Below, one piece after another: positions 5,364-5,544 of a stretch of DNA of 5,544 bases. The notes under the pieces were generated by a model, which did not search any database, was not told the origin of the DNA, and worked only from the letters and a program-made list of their open reading frames with translations. Source of the DNA: an uncultured Tabrizicola sp. Its GTDB lineage: Bacteria > Pseudomonadota > Alphaproteobacteria > Rhodobacterales > Rhodobacteraceae. The stretch covers positions 1 through 5,544 of the forward strand of contig CALLZQ010000374.1 of assembly GCA_937858255.1 (NCBI GenBank). The letters are read 5' to 3'. The stretch's first letter is position 1, and the number at the start of each line of letters is the position of its first letter. The translations under genes and the position numbers were made by a program.

Positions 5364-5544
5364 ATGGACAGACGGACGTTTCTGGTGACATCGGTGGCAA
5401 GTGCCGGCTGGGCAGCATTGCCGGCCCGGGCAGATTCCGCGGGGTGGGAAGCTGTTCTGGCCGAGGCCAAGGGTCAGACCGCCTATTGGCACGCCTGGGG
5501 CGGCGGCCCCAAGATCCACGACTTCATCGCCAGGATCGGCGCCG
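5364..5544 (+). CDS. ABC transporter periplasmic substrate-binding protein, YnjB-like, N-terminal part (3' end outside window)
   Basis: Sixty codons are visible, open to the window edge. Residues 1-23 form a signal peptide: DRRTFLVTS carries an RR-x-F-L twin-arginine-like motif, followed by a moderately hydrophobic stretch and a PARA cleavage site before Asp24. The mature start, WEAVLAEAKGQTAYWHAWGG (28-47), then PKIHDFIARIG, recalls from memory the start of E. coli YnjB, the binding protein of the uncharacterised YnjBCD transporter. The expected role is to capture a solute in the periplasm for an inner-membrane permease; the ligand is unknown. ATG 5364 was chosen over ATG 5352 because of the GGAGGG site. 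The gene diverges from a YnjF-like enzyme, and ynjF also sits near ynjBCD in E. coli, which supports the call. ynjC/ynjD-like genes would be expected just beyond the window. With only 60 residues, other binding-protein families remain possible. Confidence 0.75.
   Translation, partial: MDRRTFLVTSVASAGWAALPARADSAGWEAVLAEAKGQTAYWHAWGGGPKIHDFIARIGA

Noticed and set aside
5279..5519. Small minus-strand frames at the right edge
   Set aside because: They lie opposite a signal peptide and binding-protein start with a good ribosome site, and show no domain.

Overview
The window looks like a chromosomal, GC-rich segment from an alphaproteobacterium, most likely of the Rhodobacteraceae (Paracoccus/Rhodobacter type). 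The clues are a bacterial NDUFA12-type complex I accessory subunit, a DUF2155 protein, a short stand-alone MlaD and an alphaproteobacterial ClpP N-terminus. The genus call is inference. I see no rRNA, tRNA, CRISPR array or insertion sequence, and coding is dense: the largest gap is 208 bases.

Plus-strand left block (1-1089): the 3' end of accC (biotin carboxylase), then aat (leucyl/phenylalanyl-tRNA-protein transferase). The end of aat overlaps, tail to tail by 55 bases, the last gene of a minus-strand block.

Minus-strand block (read from 5155 down to 1035): a ynjF-like CDP-alcohol phosphatidyltransferase, clpP, clpX, an NDUFA12-family protein, mlaD and a DUF2155 protein. clpP has two candidate promoters, one vegetative-type and one resembling heat-shock (sigma-32/RpoH) promoters. 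A GC-rich hairpin separates clpP from clpX, and a clear intrinsic terminator follows clpX. The last three genes form a tight unit (1-base gap, then a 4-base GTGA overlap) and are probably translationally coupled.

Right edge (5364-5544, plus strand): the first 60 codons of a periplasmic solute-binding protein with a Tat-like signal peptide, resembling E. coli YnjB. It diverges from the ynjF-like gene across a 208-base spacer containing several inverted repeats.

Taken together, most of the window is housekeeping: fatty-acid synthesis (AccC), the N-degron pathway (Aat), proteolysis (ClpXP), respiration (NDUFA12) and envelope lipid handling (MlaD). The least understood parts are the ynjF/ynjB-like divergent pair, which recalls the uncharacterised E. 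coli ynjBCDEF cluster, and the coupled NDUFA12-mlaD-DUF2155 unit.
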